Origin: Microglena sp. YARC
Lineage: Eukaryota > Chlorophyta > Chlorophyceae > Chlamydomonadales > Chlamydomonadaceae
Direction of reading: 5' to 3'
DNA length: 64,000 nt
Assembly (NCBI GenBank): GCA_022414725.1
Contig: CM039462.1
Span: forward strand, 6,194,021-6,258,020
The notes beneath the pieces are model-generated. The model ran no database searches and was not told the origin of the DNA. It worked only from the letters and a program-made list of their open reading frames with translations. The translations under genes were made by a program, and so were the position numbers. This document shows positions 32,423-43,800 of this stretch, one piece after another. How positions within the stretch are numbered: position 1 is the stretch's first letter; each line of letters opens with the position of its first letter.

Positions 32423-34336
32423 TTGGAATTTTACCAGGCCAGACTTGCCAGGATTCAGGCCAACCCTCCCATATGGGGGTCTCCAGATGGTCTATCTTCC
32501 AGCCCTGACACTGTGTACCAGCCTACAGTACCTAGCATTATGCCAGAAACCAGTGCACCCACCAACAACAATACTGTAGAGCAAGGAGATGAAAACAATC
32601 CTCCCCAACAACCACCAGTAGATCCCACCAGCCCAACCAATCTGCATCACCAAGAGCTAGCCATCCCTGCCAGCCCTGAAATTTCCCCACCACCAGAAGT
32701 AGACTCCTCTCTAGTTGAACCCAGGAGAACTGGCAGAGAAAGACACTCACACAACTTCCTAGCTTTCCTAGCTGCAGACCAAATTATCATCAAAAAAAAT
32801 GAAAAAGAAGCACTCTCTGGTCCACAAGCTACTGAATGGAAAGCTGCTATGCAAGAAGAGTTAGCAGCACTTGCAGACATGAACACCTGGTCTCTCTCAG
32901 AACTCCCTCCAGGATCCAAAGCAATAGGAACTAAATGGGTATTCGGCATCAAACAATCAGTAGATGGAGAAATTGTCAGATACAAAGCAAGGCTAGTAGC
33001 AAAAGGATATGCCCAGCGCCCTGGCATGGACTATGATGAAGTGTTTGCTCCAGTTGCCAAACATGCTACCATCCGTTACATCCTCTCCATGGCAGCAAAC
33101 CCCAAGGCATATCTTGCACAATTAGATGTCTCCACTGCATTCCTCAATGGCATAGTTGAAGAAGAACTGTACTGCACCCAACCACCTGGTTTTGAACAAG
33201 ACCACAGAGTCTGCCGCATGTGGAAATGCCTCTATGGCCTAAAGCAGGTATCCCGCCAATGGTACCTCAAAGTCAAAGAAGATATGACTGCTATAGGATT
33301 CAGGGAGGTTGATGTAGATCAAGGCCTGTTTGTGCTACCTGGCCCCACCCACAGACCTATCATCTGGGTTCTCCTCTGGGTTGATGACTTCCTCATGCTT
33401 TCTTTTGACAAGGACATCCTCAACCAGTACAAGAAAACCATCATGCAGCTCTACAAAACTAGGGACCTTGGTGAACCTTCTGTCTTTGTTGGCTATGAAA
33501 TCACCAGGAATGTATCAACTGGCACCCTACACATCTGCCAGTCCAGATTCATCCAAGACCTCCTTCGAGCCCACAACATGCTTCCTGAGCCCAACAGCAC
33601 TAGGTTCCCTGTGCCCCTCCTGCCAGATGCTCACCTACCCTATGCTGACAAGGACACTCCAGCTACTGGCCTTCCCCTTGCCCAGATTGTAGGTTCCCTC
33701 AACTACCTTGCAGTCAACACCAGGCCTGACATTGCCCAAGCTGTTATCAGATTGGCCAGGCACAGTGCACACCCCCTGCATGATCACATGGAAGGTGCCA
33801 CTGGTATCCTCAAATACTTGTCTAACACACCAGACCATGGTATCACCTACACCTCCTACAACAAGCCCCTCATTGGCTACTGTGATTCTGACCATGCTGC
33901 CTGCCCCATCACAAGAAAGTCCACAACAGAATTTGTCTTCCTCAACCAAGGGGGAGCAATCTCATGGGCATTCAAGATCCAGGCATCTGCAACAGCCCTG
34001 TCCACAACAGAGGCCGAATTCATGGCAGCTACCTCTGCAGCCCAAGAGGGAATGTGGTTGAGAAAACTACAACACTCTGTCACAGGCACAGTTCCTCCTG
34101 CTCTCAACCAAGCTGCACTCAGTGCCTGGAACCAAGAGAAGCTGTCCTCCAGGCTGAAGCACATGGAGACCAGGTTCTACTTCCTCAAAGAACAGTCCAA
34201 GAAAGAAGGCATCAAACTGAACGGGATACCTACTGCTGCCAACATGTCTGACATGCTCACCAAGGCTCTGCCCAGGGCCAAGTTCTGTGACTTCAGAGAC
34301 AAGATTGGCTGCATTGGCAAGCTCAAGATGGATTAA
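32423..34336 (+). pseudogene. copia pol, reverse transcriptase and RNase H part
   Basis: Full copia RT: TEWKAAMQEELAAL entry, GTKWVFGIK, YKARLVAKGYAQ, D-V-S-T-A-F-L-N-G, LYGLKQ, and WVDDFLM as the catalytic YVDD equivalent. RNase H with GYCDSDHA, SWAFKIQ and STTEAEFMA. Ends KLKMD at 34336. Lies in a different frame from the first pol part; the change falls at about 32390-32410 near CCCC runs. Confidence 0.9.
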
Positions 34337-34751
34337 CTCTAGAAGCACTAATCAAGCACCTTTGATCTGGTATCTTTCATATCCCTGATCAGGGGGAGTC
34401 ATGAGTTTGCCACTTTAATTACTGACTTGAGTTTCACCTTCTAGCTTTATAACCTAGCATGACCAGACCATCCTTCCTGGCAGCTATCAGCTGGAATCCA
34501 GTCCATGTTAAATATATCTTGTCTAAAGCTGCCCTTTATCCTAGATCAGGATTCCTCCCTTACTCAGTACCTCAACATGTACACCTGAGTTCTCCTTCTC
34601 CTGTGACTACCTTTCAAAGCTTGACCCCATGCTTCTCGTTGATCACATTATTACATAGTTAGTATATTTTACACTCTAGCTTCCCTTTTACTTTACACCT
34701 CCTAAATTCCAGGAATTCTTCTGAATGAAGAATACCAGGAATTTGGGGGGG

Positions 34752-34985
34752 TGCCATAGACCGGTTCTCCCGGTCCACCTAGAGTGTCCTAGTGCGCCAG
34801 GCTTCCCGCCTGGTAGCTTCCGCTGTAGTGCCTCTGCCCGATAGGGCCGGCACCCAGCGGCGGCAGTACCCTGAGGTACTGTCGCCTTTCCCTTCTTATA
34901 CCTGCCATGTCGCCTGACATGGCATCACGCATGTAAGCATACATTGCCCTAGTCCCTTCTCTGTGTCAGTACTCACGGTATAACA
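34752..34985 (+). repeat. copia 3' LTR
   Basis: Same length as the 5' LTR with about 14 substitutions, indicating an old insertion. Directly preceded by a purine run (AATTTGGGGGGG) that fits a polypurine tract. Confidence 0.85.
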
Positions 34986-35760
34986 CTCCGGAAAGCTAAA
35001 GACACTAATCGGTATGCTCGTTTACAGAGTGAAGATAACTATCAAGCGTGGAGGCTTGAACTATAAAGAATACGAAAGGAGGTGGCAGCAGTGCATATTT
35101 GTACTGTATTGCGGCCATAGCTGGCCATAGCTATGCACTGCAGGCGGCACAGAGCCCGGAGGGGACTTAGACCTGTGCGCTCTTTGTCACTCTAAATAAG
35201 ACATATTTGTCTTACTATAACAAGAAGTTCTTGCTGCTTCAGTACATATCATGGTCCAACATTATTGTTCAGAAAGCAGGTGAAATGTGCCTTTTAATAG
35301 AACAGTAGCCCCTCCGGATAATCGAGAATTATCTTGAATATTTTAGGTTGGGCAAGTCCCTTCCGCATTATTGGCTAGTAGCCAATGGCTACCCCCTGGA
35401 CAAGCGAGCAAGCAAGCATACAATGTATGTAAGTTACAGTCCAGGGGTAGGCCAAATAGGCTAAAGGGAATTGCCCAACCGTATAGGAAGGGCTTAAAAA
35501 GAAAAGGCACTGATGAACTGAACCCATAACAATCGTTTGACCGACGGGGGCTCTGAGTTCGTGCTACAGTGATAATTTAATGTTTCTACAATGTTATTAA
35601 ATCATCATCTCAGCTGGGATGATAATTTAATTGTGCGATTATTATCGCATTTTTTTATAAATTGAATTAAGTATTTCCATCCTTCAAAGGAATCAGGATT
35701 CATGACCAGCTTCATACTGGAGTTTTTATCCACCAATTCAGGTTCAATGTTAATTTTCTA
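34986..35760. other. No gene seen; dispersed repeats
   Basis: Holds the inverted pair at 35345-35480 and a GTTCGTGCTACAGTGATAAT repeat at 35550 (also at 9.7 and 26.7 kb). Confidence 0.45.
35345..35480. repeat. Inverted pair of a dispersed repeat
   Basis: GTTGGGCAAGTCCC...CCCCTGGAC at 35347-35401 and its reverse complement at 35439-35480. The same family recurs at 21.8, 26.7, 49.7 and 58.8 kb. Confidence 0.7.
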
Positions 35761-36485
35761 AAAAAAAAAATCTATCCTCAGCGTATAATGGACATTCTAA
35801 AATGAAATGCATTTCATCTCTGACTTCTCTTCTATCGTCAACCACCATATCGGAGCACCTGCAAATTCTACCAGAACGAGAGGTACTCCTTTCTGATTCG
35901 ACATTAAAGTTGTGGGCTCGAAGACGTAGTCTTGCTATGCATTTAATATCATCCCTATTGTTTAATAAGTTATTGTACGTCGAACTATGGTTTCTATCCT
36001 ATGACATCATCAAATTCGCATACGTAATAGTTTTAATACCGATTCCTTGGTTATCACCAAGATTCCTGGTGTTCAATGAAGTTAGGGATTACCAGTAAAT
36101 GTCTGTTATTTAGAGATGCCTTCATCATTTTTCTTAAGTCAATCTTGCTCAGTGACGTCTGATTATCTTGAATAATATCAGAGAAATGTTCTATAACACC
36201 TAATCTCTGAATGCATCGTGGTAATCCATGAGACCAGCATTGTTTATTGCTATCTCTGGTTGCATTTAGAACATTCTCTAGCAAGGCTCTTTTCACAAAA
36301 TCAATGTCCTTACGGTCGACAATTTCATTCCAAAAGCTATATACATTGTCTCAACCATTGAGCCCATGTAGGTGACCTATCGAGTTCATTGAGGACCAAG
36401 TCGGTAGAGGTGTTCTGTCTAACGCCAAGAGCCCTTTTCATAAACTTATTCTGAATAGTTTCACATTTTCCTTCGAGGCTGTAAA
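35760..36485 (-). pseudogene. LINE (non-LTR retrotransposon) ORF2 C-terminal remnant
   Basis: Minus strand reads NKFMKRALGVRQNTSTDLVLNEL, then after a one-base frame change near 36340 YSFWNEIVDRKDIDFVKRAL, and further down a C-terminal zinc-finger-like stretch (DEMHFILECPLYAEDR). The pattern is the post-RT region of LINE proteins, like the better-preserved copy at 53312-54358. Several stops and shifts; dead fragment. Confidence 0.6.
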
Positions 36486-36575
36486 ACAACAACAACAACA
36501 ACAACAACAACAAGCAAGCAGGCAGGCAAGCAAGCAAGCAGCAAGGCAAGCCATCAAGCCATCAAGCCATCAAGC
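36483..36575. repeat. CAA and CAAG-type microsatellite
   Basis: A run of about nine CAA triplets followed by GCAAGCAG and CAAGCCAT units, abutting the LINE remnant at 36485. Confidence 0.8.
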
Positions 36576-36881
36576 ACCTTTTTTAGCATACACTGGACTG
36601 ATCCCACGTGCCTCATGGCTCGAGCAAAGGATGCATGTTGAAGGGCAGTACTTAACTACGACTTGAACCTCACCTTGGATGACGTCAGCAAGGCCCCCCA
36701 CCTTAGCCTTCCAGGCGCGCCTGCAGGCGTCGAATTGCCAGTCGGCGAAGCGAAAGCGCCAGCCTGTCGGAGGGATTCCCAGAGGGATACAATTTCGTGA
36801 AGCCGGGAGCGGGAGTGGGAAGTCAACGTTGTACCTCACAAAGTACTGTTTTCGGCAAGGGAAGGCAGTGTAACAATTCAA
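36570..36881 (-). CDS. Unrecognised open segment (weak)
   Basis: Minus-strand open frame of about 100 codons with balanced composition (VRYNVDFPLPLP, TGWRFRFADWQFDACRRAW). Non-repetitive, lies between the LINE remnant and the GYF-like gene. No family recognised and no supporting exon seen. Confidence 0.2.
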   Translation of the reverse strand: MNCYTAFPCRKQYFVRYNVDFPLPLPASRNCIPLGIPPTGWRFRFADWQFDACRRAWKAKVGGLADVIQGEVQVVVKYCPSTCILCSSHEARGISPVYAKKGA

Positions 36882-37377
36882 GCACAGTCAAACATGCAGA
36901 TTTGAGAAGGTGGAGTCTATCATTAGGCGGAGTGCATTAGCTGTGTTTAGCAGTGCGGACCTGTGTTGGAATGGTAAGTGAGGCCTGGCCAGCAGCCAGC
37001 TACCGAGTACATTCTGGCCAACCGAGTACATTCTGGAAGAAATTAAAAGCCGAAGAAATTAAAAGCCGTACTAGAGTGGCAAGCCCTTCGTTCCGTTCGA
37101 GTCCGTTTCGTCCCTTAGAAAATGAAATGTCTCCGCACGCGCACGGCCTCCGCCACCGTGCACCCCCGCCGTGCACCGCAACCAGCATGCACACCTCCCT
37201 GAAGTTGCCCCGCCAAGCTTCCGAATAATATTAAGGGGGGCGGGTCAGAACTTGGCCACTCTCTTCTGCCCGTTTGATTCTAGGTCAGGGTTTCCACCCA
37301 TCCAAGAACAGCACTGCTAGTTTTCATGACGTAGCAGTTGGAGTTGTATTTCGCATCGCTGGATGTTGGAGGCTAGC

Positions 37378-37644
37378 ATGGATGTCGACGTTGGTATAGG
37401 GCCAGATGGGGTACATCCTGCGATGGAGCCTATCGCGAGTCCTTCAAACGAGGATCTCGAGGCGACAGGCGAAGCTTTCGCATACTCCGGACCTGAGCAA
37501 GCGAGAAGTGGAGAGCTGGACGAACAAGAGAAAGCTGACGCTGCGAGGCGTAATGATCAACCGGAGGCTACTGTTGCTTCAGTCGTCACTGCCGAGGGGG
37601 CGGATGCGCCTTGTGAACGAGGCGACGAGATAGAGGAAGCTTGT

Positions 37645-37675
<31 letters not shown>

Positions 37676-37859
37676 CAGCTGGAGATGCGACTGCCCGAGG
37701 AAGTCAAGAGGTGCTTCTAGTCGAAGACTTGCTCAGATCAACGGGCGAGGATATGGATTGGGATTTGGAGGCGCGGCTTTTGAAAGAGGATGCTGAAGGA
37801 AACCCAGAAAATAATCCTGGGTCATCGGGATGTGCTAAGGGGAGCAACGCTGGACACAG
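37378..37859 (+). CDS. GYF-like gene, exon 1
   Basis: Starts at ATG (MDVDVGIG...) and runs 160 codons plus two bases to donor GACACAG|GTACGG. Acidic, Ala/Glu/Gly-rich with a short (Gly-Ala) run near codon 100. The codon pattern and absence of stops stand out from the flanking repeats. Confidence 0.7.
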
Positions 37860-40800
37860 GTACGGATGCAGATGGGTGTGAATGGAGATGCAGGTTAATC
37901 TATGGTTACGAGAGAAAAGCAAGCGACGATCACTTGACACTGCGTATACAGCGACTTGGATTGTTCCACAGTTTCTTCAGCTACATTTCTCTGGTGCTTT
38001 GGAAGGAGCCAAACCAGCAGTGCCAGTGTAGTTCCTGGTTAGCTTGATAGAAGGATCCTCTTCTATGGCATTAATTTTCTTGGATAGCAAGCATTGTCTT
38101 CTTGGGACAGATCTTGATCTGTTATCAAGCTGTCCAGTGCAGATGGAGCTGATGGGCTGTGGACTCATTGCTGCTCACTGCTTACCATGCCCGGGCGATT
38201 GTTCCCCACAAAGATCACGATCTACCATCACATATATTATGCTCTAAATGGAGGCAGCATAACTGGCATTTTGTGCCAGATTCAGTGCTCCACCACGTGC
38301 TGTGGAGGTATCCAGATCAGTGCATGCTCCTCTGCGATCCTCCTTCTCCTGATCTCCATCATTGCCTCTCTGATTGTACTACTAGGGCTGGTGCTGGATC
38401 TGCAGCGCTTGGAGGGACAGAGGCAGGAGCTGCTGATGCTGGTGGAGCTGGTGGGGGAGCCAAGGTCGGAGCGATAAAGTCGGATGCTAGAGACGAGGGC
38501 AAGGCCAGGAGGTACGCAAGACCTAATGTGGACCAGCTGCACCTGCTGGTGTTTGTTGGCCTCAGCTGTGTCCCAGAGTTTGTTGTTTTTCAGAACTGTG
38601 GTTGCTCTAAGCTAAAGGACCCAGCTTGCAGGCTCTACCAACAAGCATTGTGTCTGCATGGAGAAGAGCACTTGGGTTCAGGATATGAACTACGGCCGCA
38701 CTCAAGGCCGCAGCAGGCGTGTCATCATGGCGCTTTATATGAGCTGTACTGTTATTGAGCCAGAACTTGTTCCAACGAGTTCAGCTCACATAACAGTGCA
38801 GCTCACTACTTGTGACTGGGGTGGGAGGATCTTTCATTGGAGTGGCCCTATGGACATATATCTATAAACAATACACGCAATTACTAACATGCAAACATCC
38901 AACTCTGCATGATGTGTATTTTATTTCTTATATACATAGATATCTCTTGTTATAAATCATAAATATGCTGGGGTGCTGATTGTTTTGGGTGGTCCCCAAA
39001 TGTTCCCTCATTACTCATCCTTGGAAATCTATAGGATTACAATCTGACTGGTGGATAAATGAGTGATGCACTACTATGCAGCTTAAGCAGTGGCCTATCC
39101 CTTCCCATCCCTTGGATTGAGATTTGCCTCTAGATGAACATCATGTCTTTCAGCCTTCAGGTTGATCAACCTCTGGGGGCAGAGTAAGCACGGGTAGTAT
39201 TAGCAGTACTTAACCACACTCCTGAGTGCAGATCGCAATCTCACGGGTGTAGAATGTTTCATGCTTCAAGAACATGTCTATTTCATGACAGGGGAGGTGC
39301 TAGATCTGCTGCCTCTCCTGCTGCTCTTGAAGCAAAGTGGTCATCATCGCATTGAAACAAGAACAAAAAACGAAGGTACAAATGTCTTAACATATGGTGT
39401 TGGTTTGAGTCAGGTGCATAACAGTCGACCATATTCACAACCATCGGTGCTTACCGATGGGTTTGAAATTCAAACTGAGTGCAGCATATCATTGTTCAAA
39501 TTCTGACCTGTACGCTCCTCGGATGGGTTTGAAATTCAAACTGAGTGCAGCATATAATTGTTCAAATTCTGACCTGTAGGCTCCTCGGATGGATTTGAAA
39601 TTCAACCTGCGTGCAACTTCTCATTTTTCACACTCTGACCTGCATGCTCCTCGGATGGGTTTGAAATTCAAACTGAGTGCAACTTCTCATTGTTCACACT
39701 CTGACCTGTATGTCCACACTCCTGACCTGTGCAATCCTCTGTTGATGGGCTTCAGGGCCTATGTTTACCTGGTCTTACAGCCAACTCTGGGCTGCTTGCT
39801 TATGAGTGAAAATCGGCTTGGACTTGAAGGCTTTAGTTCAGAAGACTTATATTATAGGCAGCTTCTCTTAGGCTACCTTTGCTCACCGTTGTTCGATCGA
39901 CTTGAACTTGAACCAGTTCGATTCTAAGTTCCCTTGTGCGATACTCTCAGAAACTAGCATGCCGAGGCAATGGGACAGTTAAAGACTAGGTCATGACCTT
40001 GGAATATTCAAGGAACTGGCAGCTAGTGCGAAACAGTCACAAAAGAACTGTCAAAATAGTGCAATCAACTGACCAATAATGCAGTCAACCAACCAATCAC
40101 ACAATCACTGCGATCAACCGACCAATCATGAAAGAACTGTCAAAATAGGCTGGAACAAGAACCACAATGAGACACTTAGAGACTAGTTCAGCCAAGGCGA
40201 CAGTTAAAGACTAGTTCAGGGCCTTGGAATAGTCAAGGAACCGGCAGTTAGTGCAAACCAATATCTAAGGAACTGTCAAAATAGGCTGGAACAAGAACCA
40301 CAATGCACCATTAATCAACTTGCACCTCACATTTAGAGTCCAGTAGGGCACCAAGAAAAATGCAATCATCGTCACCACCAGCATTCTCCTCCTCCTCCTC
40401 ATCATCATCATCATGCCTTGCAGAGAGTCGGCCGCTGCTAGTGGTCCCTCAGGCTCAGGAGCAAGCAAGCAGGATGGCACACGGGGTGGCAGCCGAGATG
40501 CTGACGGTCATCGCAGCAGTAGCAGGGGTCACAGCAAGGACGAGGCGGCGCGGCCCCGAGACAGCAAGACTAGTGACGGCAACCGGAAAGACAACGGGAG
40601 TATCAAGCGGGGGGAGGACAAGGGACGAACATCAGCACGGGATTCTGCTAGACGCTCATCAGACTCTAAAGATATATCAGCCTCTGCCAAGACGACTGAC
40701 AGCTCCCGTAAGGACGCTGGCGGCAAGAGCGGATCGGAAGGGAAAGGCGGCCCCGATAGGGATAGGGACAGCAAGGGTCGCCCACCATCAGGCAGTAGAG

Positions 40801-43800
40801 ACAAGGGTGGGGAGCGGGAGAAGAGTAGAGAGAAAGAGGGATTGGCGCGGCCCTCTTCTAGCAAGGCGAATTCAGGTAGCAAGGCAGACAAGGCAGTTAG
40901 CGGCAGCGGTGCTGGCAAGGAGAAGGAGGGCAGCCATGGGGCAGACAAGGAGCGACGCTCCCGGAGCCCTGAGAAAGGCGAGAGGAAGCGAGTACGGATA
41001 GAGTACATCCCCAGCAGCCGTCCTGTTGAAGCAAGTCAAGAGGTAGCGCCCACTGAGGTGACTGTCCGGAGTAGAGTGAACCTAGCCCCAACTCATCCGC
41101 CCAGGAGCCCCCCTAGGCGGCCTTACTCTCCCCCTCCCCCGAGACCAGGACGCAGGTGAGACATGTTCAGGGCTGATCTGGTTTGGTTTTGTTACATGGT
41201 ATATTAGCCTCCAAGCAGGTCAGGGGAGGCATGACCAGGTTGGGTTGGGTTACATGATATATCAGCCCCCTAGGCGGCCTTACTCTCCCCCTCCAAGACC
41301 AGGACGCAGGTGAGACATATTTAGGGTTGGTCTGGTGAGGTTTTGTTACATGGTATATTAGCCTCCAAGCAGGTCAGGTGAGGCATGGTCAGGTTGGATT
41401 GGGTTTCGTGATATATCAGCCCCCTAAGCAGCCTTACGCAACCCCATCAAGACCAGGGCGCAGGTGGGGCATATTCAGGGTTTGTCTGGTTTGGTTTTGT
41501 TACATGGTATTTAGCATTCAGGCAGGTCAGGTGAAGCATGTTCAAGTTGGGTTCGGTTTCATGATAGATCAGCCCCCTAAACAGCCTTACGCACCCCCTT
41601 CAAGACCAGGACGCAGGTGGGGCATGTCCATGGTTGGTTTTGGCTGATCTGGTTTTGGTACATGGTAATTCAACCTTCTGGCTGAGTGAGGCATGTCCAG
41701 GTTGTGTTGGGTTGGGTTCTCTTAGTATGTGATGGATATTGACTAGTTTTTTCCTGCCTCCGCTCGGCCTTTTTCTATTTTGAAACTGTTCATTTTAACT
41801 TAGCCTGGAAATCACTCAAGGACTGCGACTATACACGGATTCTGTCAGATTATGACTTGTTTCTGTCTGCCTCCGCTTGGCCTTTTCCCACCGAAGTAAA
41901 GGCAACATAGCTTTCTTATGAGCTAGTAAAGAAGAATTGAAAGAACACTGTCGGGGAAATACCGAACTTGGCCTGGGCCCAGCATTTCATTTCATTTCCC
42001 CGAAAGTATTCTTTTGATTCTTCCTAACCAGCTTCGGTGTAGAAGTTCCGAGCCGAGGCGGAAAACCTACTCGAAATCTAACGGAACAGTTGCAGTCCTC
42101 GAGTGGTTTCGTGGCCAAGGTAAAATGGACAGTTTCAGTACTCGACATGTTACCGTGTGTGCGTGTGTGGGTTCAAACGTGTTTGCAGAGATCTGGTAGA
42201 CAGAACGCTTGTTGTTTGGGTGTTCTGGACAGAGCACTCCAACAAAAAGCTTTATTTCTAGGGATCGGCATATGATATGATTTTGACCAAAGGCGAGTAT
42301 GATATCATATGATATCATACAAATTGCATCATATGATATTGTTTATAAATGGTAACTGTAGCCTAGTCAGACTGCCGGTATCATATGATATCATATGATA
42401 TCGTATGATGAAATGATGTCGTATGATATCAAATTGCCTATCCCTAGTTATTTCTGCTGGATCTTGCATACAGAACGCTTACTGTTCATGCTTTTGATAG
42501 ACTGATGCAAGTTGATGCAGTGCAGCTGTGTGCCAGCCTGTGTTGATACAGTGCAGCTGTGTGCCAGTCTGTGTTGATACAGTGCAGCTGTGTGCCAGCC
42601 TGTGTGCTCTGGTGTGTGTTACGCGTATGTGTGCGTATGCGTGGGCTCATGCGTGTTATCGCAACGCACGAACAATAAGCTTTCTTTCTGCTGGATCTTG
42701 CAGACAGAACGGTTTATTGTGCCAGCGTTTGATAGGCTGGTGCAAGTTGATGTTGTACAGCTTTGTGCCAGCCTGTGTGTTCTTGTGTGATCTTGTGTGT
42801 ATTAAAAGCTGCAGCTCGCAGCTGAAAATACAGTTTTGTCTCACAAACATGCATACGCACACGCACACACACGCACGCACACACACACACACACGTCTCA
42901 CAAACATGCATACGCACACACAAGGATGTTGACAGGCTTAGAATACTGATGACCAGGGTACTACATGATGAGTGCTATTGCGTGCTAGCGTGCAAGGCTT
43001 TGGAGCTTGACTGCGCGATTGAAGCAAAGTCCAACCCCCCCTCTGGACGCAGCGCGCAGATTTTCGTTTCCAGTCGAGTCAAAAGCGCAGCCCCAAAGGA
43101 GGCAGTTGCGCTTTTGGAGCAACCCAAAATGACAAAATGTGGAACCATGCTGATGACGTCAGCTTCCAGGTGCTCTAGATTGCGTGAGGTTTGGCTGTAC
43201 AGGCAGGCAGGGAGCTGCCTAGAAGCAGCTGCTCGTAGTTGGAACAAGTCCTATGCAGCGACGCAAGCGACGCGGAAAATTGGCAAAGTGTGTTGGCAAC
43301 AGAACGACATGTGGCAACGGAAATGGAGCTGACCGAAGCTTGTTACTTATGAGTTATTTGACAGTTGGCTGACGTGTCAGGCTTCAATTTTTCTGTCGGA
43401 CTGTCAAACGGACAATGGGTTGACCCTGGGGGCTCCCGCCCCCTCAGAAGGGGGGGGCTCCGCCAAAAAGCGCTGTGCTGGGAGCAGTCGCTGGCTTATG
43501 GAGCTGGCTGGAAGCTGTCAGGCGTAGCCCAAAAAACAGTGATGTGTGTGAGAGAGAGGAAGGGAGAGAGAGTTAATAGTGTGTAGTTACAGGAGTGTGT
43601 GTGAGACGGAGGAAGGGAGGGTATCAGGTTTATTTGCTCATCGCAAGGTCTGTACAGTTGTGTGTGTCTGTTTGCATGTTGTATGTTGTATGGCTGTGTA
43701 GACGTGCTTGAGACTGAGGGCTGACCGGACAAACACCCATTTCACTGAACAGCACAACACTACACAATTATACAGTACACAATACTAAGACACAAAACAC

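Larger units (their letters stand above)
30035..34985 (+). mobile_element. Ty1/copia LTR retrotransposon, degraded
   Basis: Two 234-bp LTRs (30035-30268 and 34752-34985, about 14 differences) bound a gag fragment and pol in copia order: protease, GAG-pre-integrase, integrase, reverse transcriptase, RNase H. Pol is broken by a TAA at 32145 and a frame change near 32400, and gag is short, so the copy is not autonomous. LTR ends TGTTATA/TATAACA are inverted in the 5' LTR; the 3' LTR begins TGCCATA. No convincing target duplication was found. Homology between the LTR ends continues 11 bases past TATAACA, so the boundary could be 11 bp longer. Confidence 0.9.

Noticed and set aside
34986..35000. 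Target-site duplication for the copia element (GGCAC versus GACAC)
   Set aside because: Only 4 of 5 match and the right-hand copy is not adjacent to the LTR end; left as not found.
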